Assembly (NCBI GenBank): GCA_937926195.1
Contig: CALEXZ010000142.1
Coordinates: forward strand, 1-6,197
Reading direction: 5' to 3'
Source of the DNA: an uncultured Actinomyces sp.
GTDB taxonomy: Bacteria > Actinomycetota > Actinomycetes > Actinomycetales > Actinomycetaceae
Length of the DNA: 6,197 bases
Shown: in pieces, positions 5,227 through 6,197 of the stretch
How positions within the stretch are numbered: position 1 is the first letter of the stretch
Layout: each line of letters begins with the position of its first letter
Position numbers and translations under genes: made by a program
The notes under the pieces: model-generated
Databases searched by the model: none
The model's input: only the letters and a program-made list of their open reading frames with translations
Told to the model about the DNA's origin: nothing

Positions 5227-6197
5227 ATGAACACGACCACCATCTCCACGCAGGGCGACGACGGCGCGACCGGCTCGGAGGCCGAGCTGGGCGGGGTGCG
5301 CCGCACCCGGCGCCGGACCTTCCTGGCCCTGGGGACCGTCGCGGTCCTGGCCGCCGGCGCGGGCGCAGGCGCCTTCGCCTCCAAGACCGGGCCCTTCGCC
5401 CCCGAGCCGAAGCCGACGGCCTCCGCCTTCACGGGCGCCACGGACACGGTCACCCGGGGCGACCTCAAGGGTGAGACCTCTGTCACCGGCACCCTGCGCT
5501 ACGCCGACCCGCACAAGCTCAAGTCCGGCTTCGACGGCGTCCTCGTCCAGGTGCCGAGCTCAGGCACGGTGCTCACGCACGGAGATGTCATCTACAGCAC
5601 GGGCAGTGAGTACGCCTATCTCATGCACGGTGCCATTCCCGCCTGGCGCAGCTTCGAGGCGGGGATGGAGAACGGCGAGGACATCCGGCAGCTGGAGACC
5701 ATCCTCCAGGGCATGGGCTACTTCGAGAACGAGCCCGACAACCGCTTCACCTGGTACACCACCAACGCCATCATGAAGTGGCAGAAGGCGGTCGGGCTGC
5801 CCCAGACCGGGACCATCCCCCTGGGGCGGATGGTCTTCGTCCCAGGGGACCTGCGCGTGGGGACGGTCAGTGCCCGGGTCGGGGACCGCATCGGCGTCGA
5901 CAGCGAGATCTGTGACGTCACCTCCACCACCCAGGTGGTCGAGTCCAACGTCAAGCTCTCCGACCAGCGGCTCGCCGTCGTCGGCACCGCCGTGACCATC
6001 ACGCTGCCCGACGCGACGACCACCACCGGCACGATCAGTGCCGTGGGCACCCCCACCGAGAAGAGCTCGGGCTCGGGCTCGGGCTCGGGAGGCTCCGAGA
6101 CGAAGGAGCGGGTCATCCCCATCACCGTCACGCTCGACGACGCCTCCGCGACCGCCAACTTCCAGGAGGTCTCGGTCACCGTCGCCCTGCCCAGCGA
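5227..6197 (+). CDS. Membrane-anchored peptidoglycan-binding adaptor of an ABC-type exporter (HlyD/MacA-like), 3' end missing
   Basis: 323 codons are visible and the frame is open at the window end. The start is ATG 5227 with a weak AGG (5217-5219) 7 nt upstream. Residues 1-30 are cytoplasmic and end in a basic cluster (RRTRRR). Residues about 31-51 (TFLALGTVAVLAAGAGAGAF) are a single membrane segment. A Pro/Ala linker follows, then the first adaptor beta-part (VTRGDLKGETSVTGTLRYAD, 75-94, and GVLVQVPSSGTVLTHGDVIYS, 104-124). A PG_binding_1-type domain spans about 147-200, with DIRQLETILQGMGYF, AIMKWQKAVGL and TGTIPLG. The remaining beta domain continues to the edge and is interrupted by a Gly-Ser stretch (280-290). 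In this actinobacterial family the wall-binding domain takes the place of the alpha-hairpin of Gram-negative adaptors, and such genes are usually followed by MacB-like ATPase and permease genes. It probably links the exporter to the cell wall. The substrate is unknown. Confidence 0.88.
   Translation, partial: MNTTTISTQGDDGATGSEAELGGVRRTRRRTFLALGTVAVLAAGAGAGAFASKTGPFAPEPKPTASAFTGATDTVTRGDLKGETSVTGTLRYADPHKLKSGFDGVLVQVPSSGTVLTHGDVIYSTGSEYAYLMHGAIPAWRSFEAGMENGEDIRQLETILQGMGYFENEPDNRFTWYTTNAIMKWQKAVGLPQTGTIPLGRMVFVPGDLRVGTVSARVGDRIGVDSEICDVTSTTQVVESNVKLSDQRLAVVGTAVTITLPDATTTTGTISAVGTPTEKSSGSGSGSGGSETKERVIPITVTLDDASATANFQEVSVTVALPS
6066..6089 (+). repeat. CTCGGG hexamer, four tandem copies
   Basis: Four perfect CTCGGG units encode alternating Ser and Gly in a SGSGSGSGGS loop of the adaptor's beta domain (residues about 280-290). 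The tract is frame-neutral for whole-unit slippage and could vary between strains. Confidence 0.8.

Noticed and set aside
4569..5492. 307-codon - strand frame opposite the lipoprotein and adaptor start
   Set aside because: Gly/Val-rich shadow with no signal or domain; the + strand has a signal peptide, repeats and ribosome sites.

Overview
The window is about 70% G+C by eye, codes densely, uses GTG starts and has a dnaK-grpE-dnaJ-hspR order. That gene order with a MerR-type HspR is the hallmark of Actinobacteria. Protein style (Ala/Asp/Glu-rich GrpE, a DnaJ without a zinc finger beside hspR, a short two-gene signalling operon) suggests an Actinomyces-like member of Actinomycetaceae. The genus is inference, not something the sequence proves.

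Left part, 1-2536, + strand: the end of a heat-shock chaperone operon. It holds the last 116 codons of dnaK, then grpE (GTG start overlapping the dnaK stop), a 131-bp gap with two strong adjacent hairpins, dnaJ (zinc-finger-less, no cysteine), and hspR (GTG start overlapping the dnaJ stop). DnaK, GrpE and DnaJ form the Hsp70 folding cycle. HspR is the family's autorepressor of this operon. Its expected HAIR operator would lie upstream of dnaK, outside the window.

Middle part, 2541-4429, - strand: a two-component system, an OmpR-type response regulator followed by an HAMP-type sensor histidine kinase whose ATG overlaps the regulator stop. The kinase gene converges on hspR with only 4 bp between the stop codons.

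Right part, 4430-6197: a 247-bp divergent intergenic region with a long imperfect inverted repeat, a plausible promoter and short direct repeats. It is followed on the + strand by a small lipoprotein with a duplicated Cys-containing unit. Next comes a single-pass membrane protein with a peptidoglycan-binding domain, related to periplasmic adaptors of MacB-like ABC exporters, which is cut by the window end. The two-component system probably senses an envelope or antimicrobial stress and controls this divergent export locus. ABC ATPase and permease genes are predicted just beyond 6197. No RNA genes, mobile elements, CRISPR arrays or attachment sites were seen, and no gene-free stretch exceeds 300 bp.
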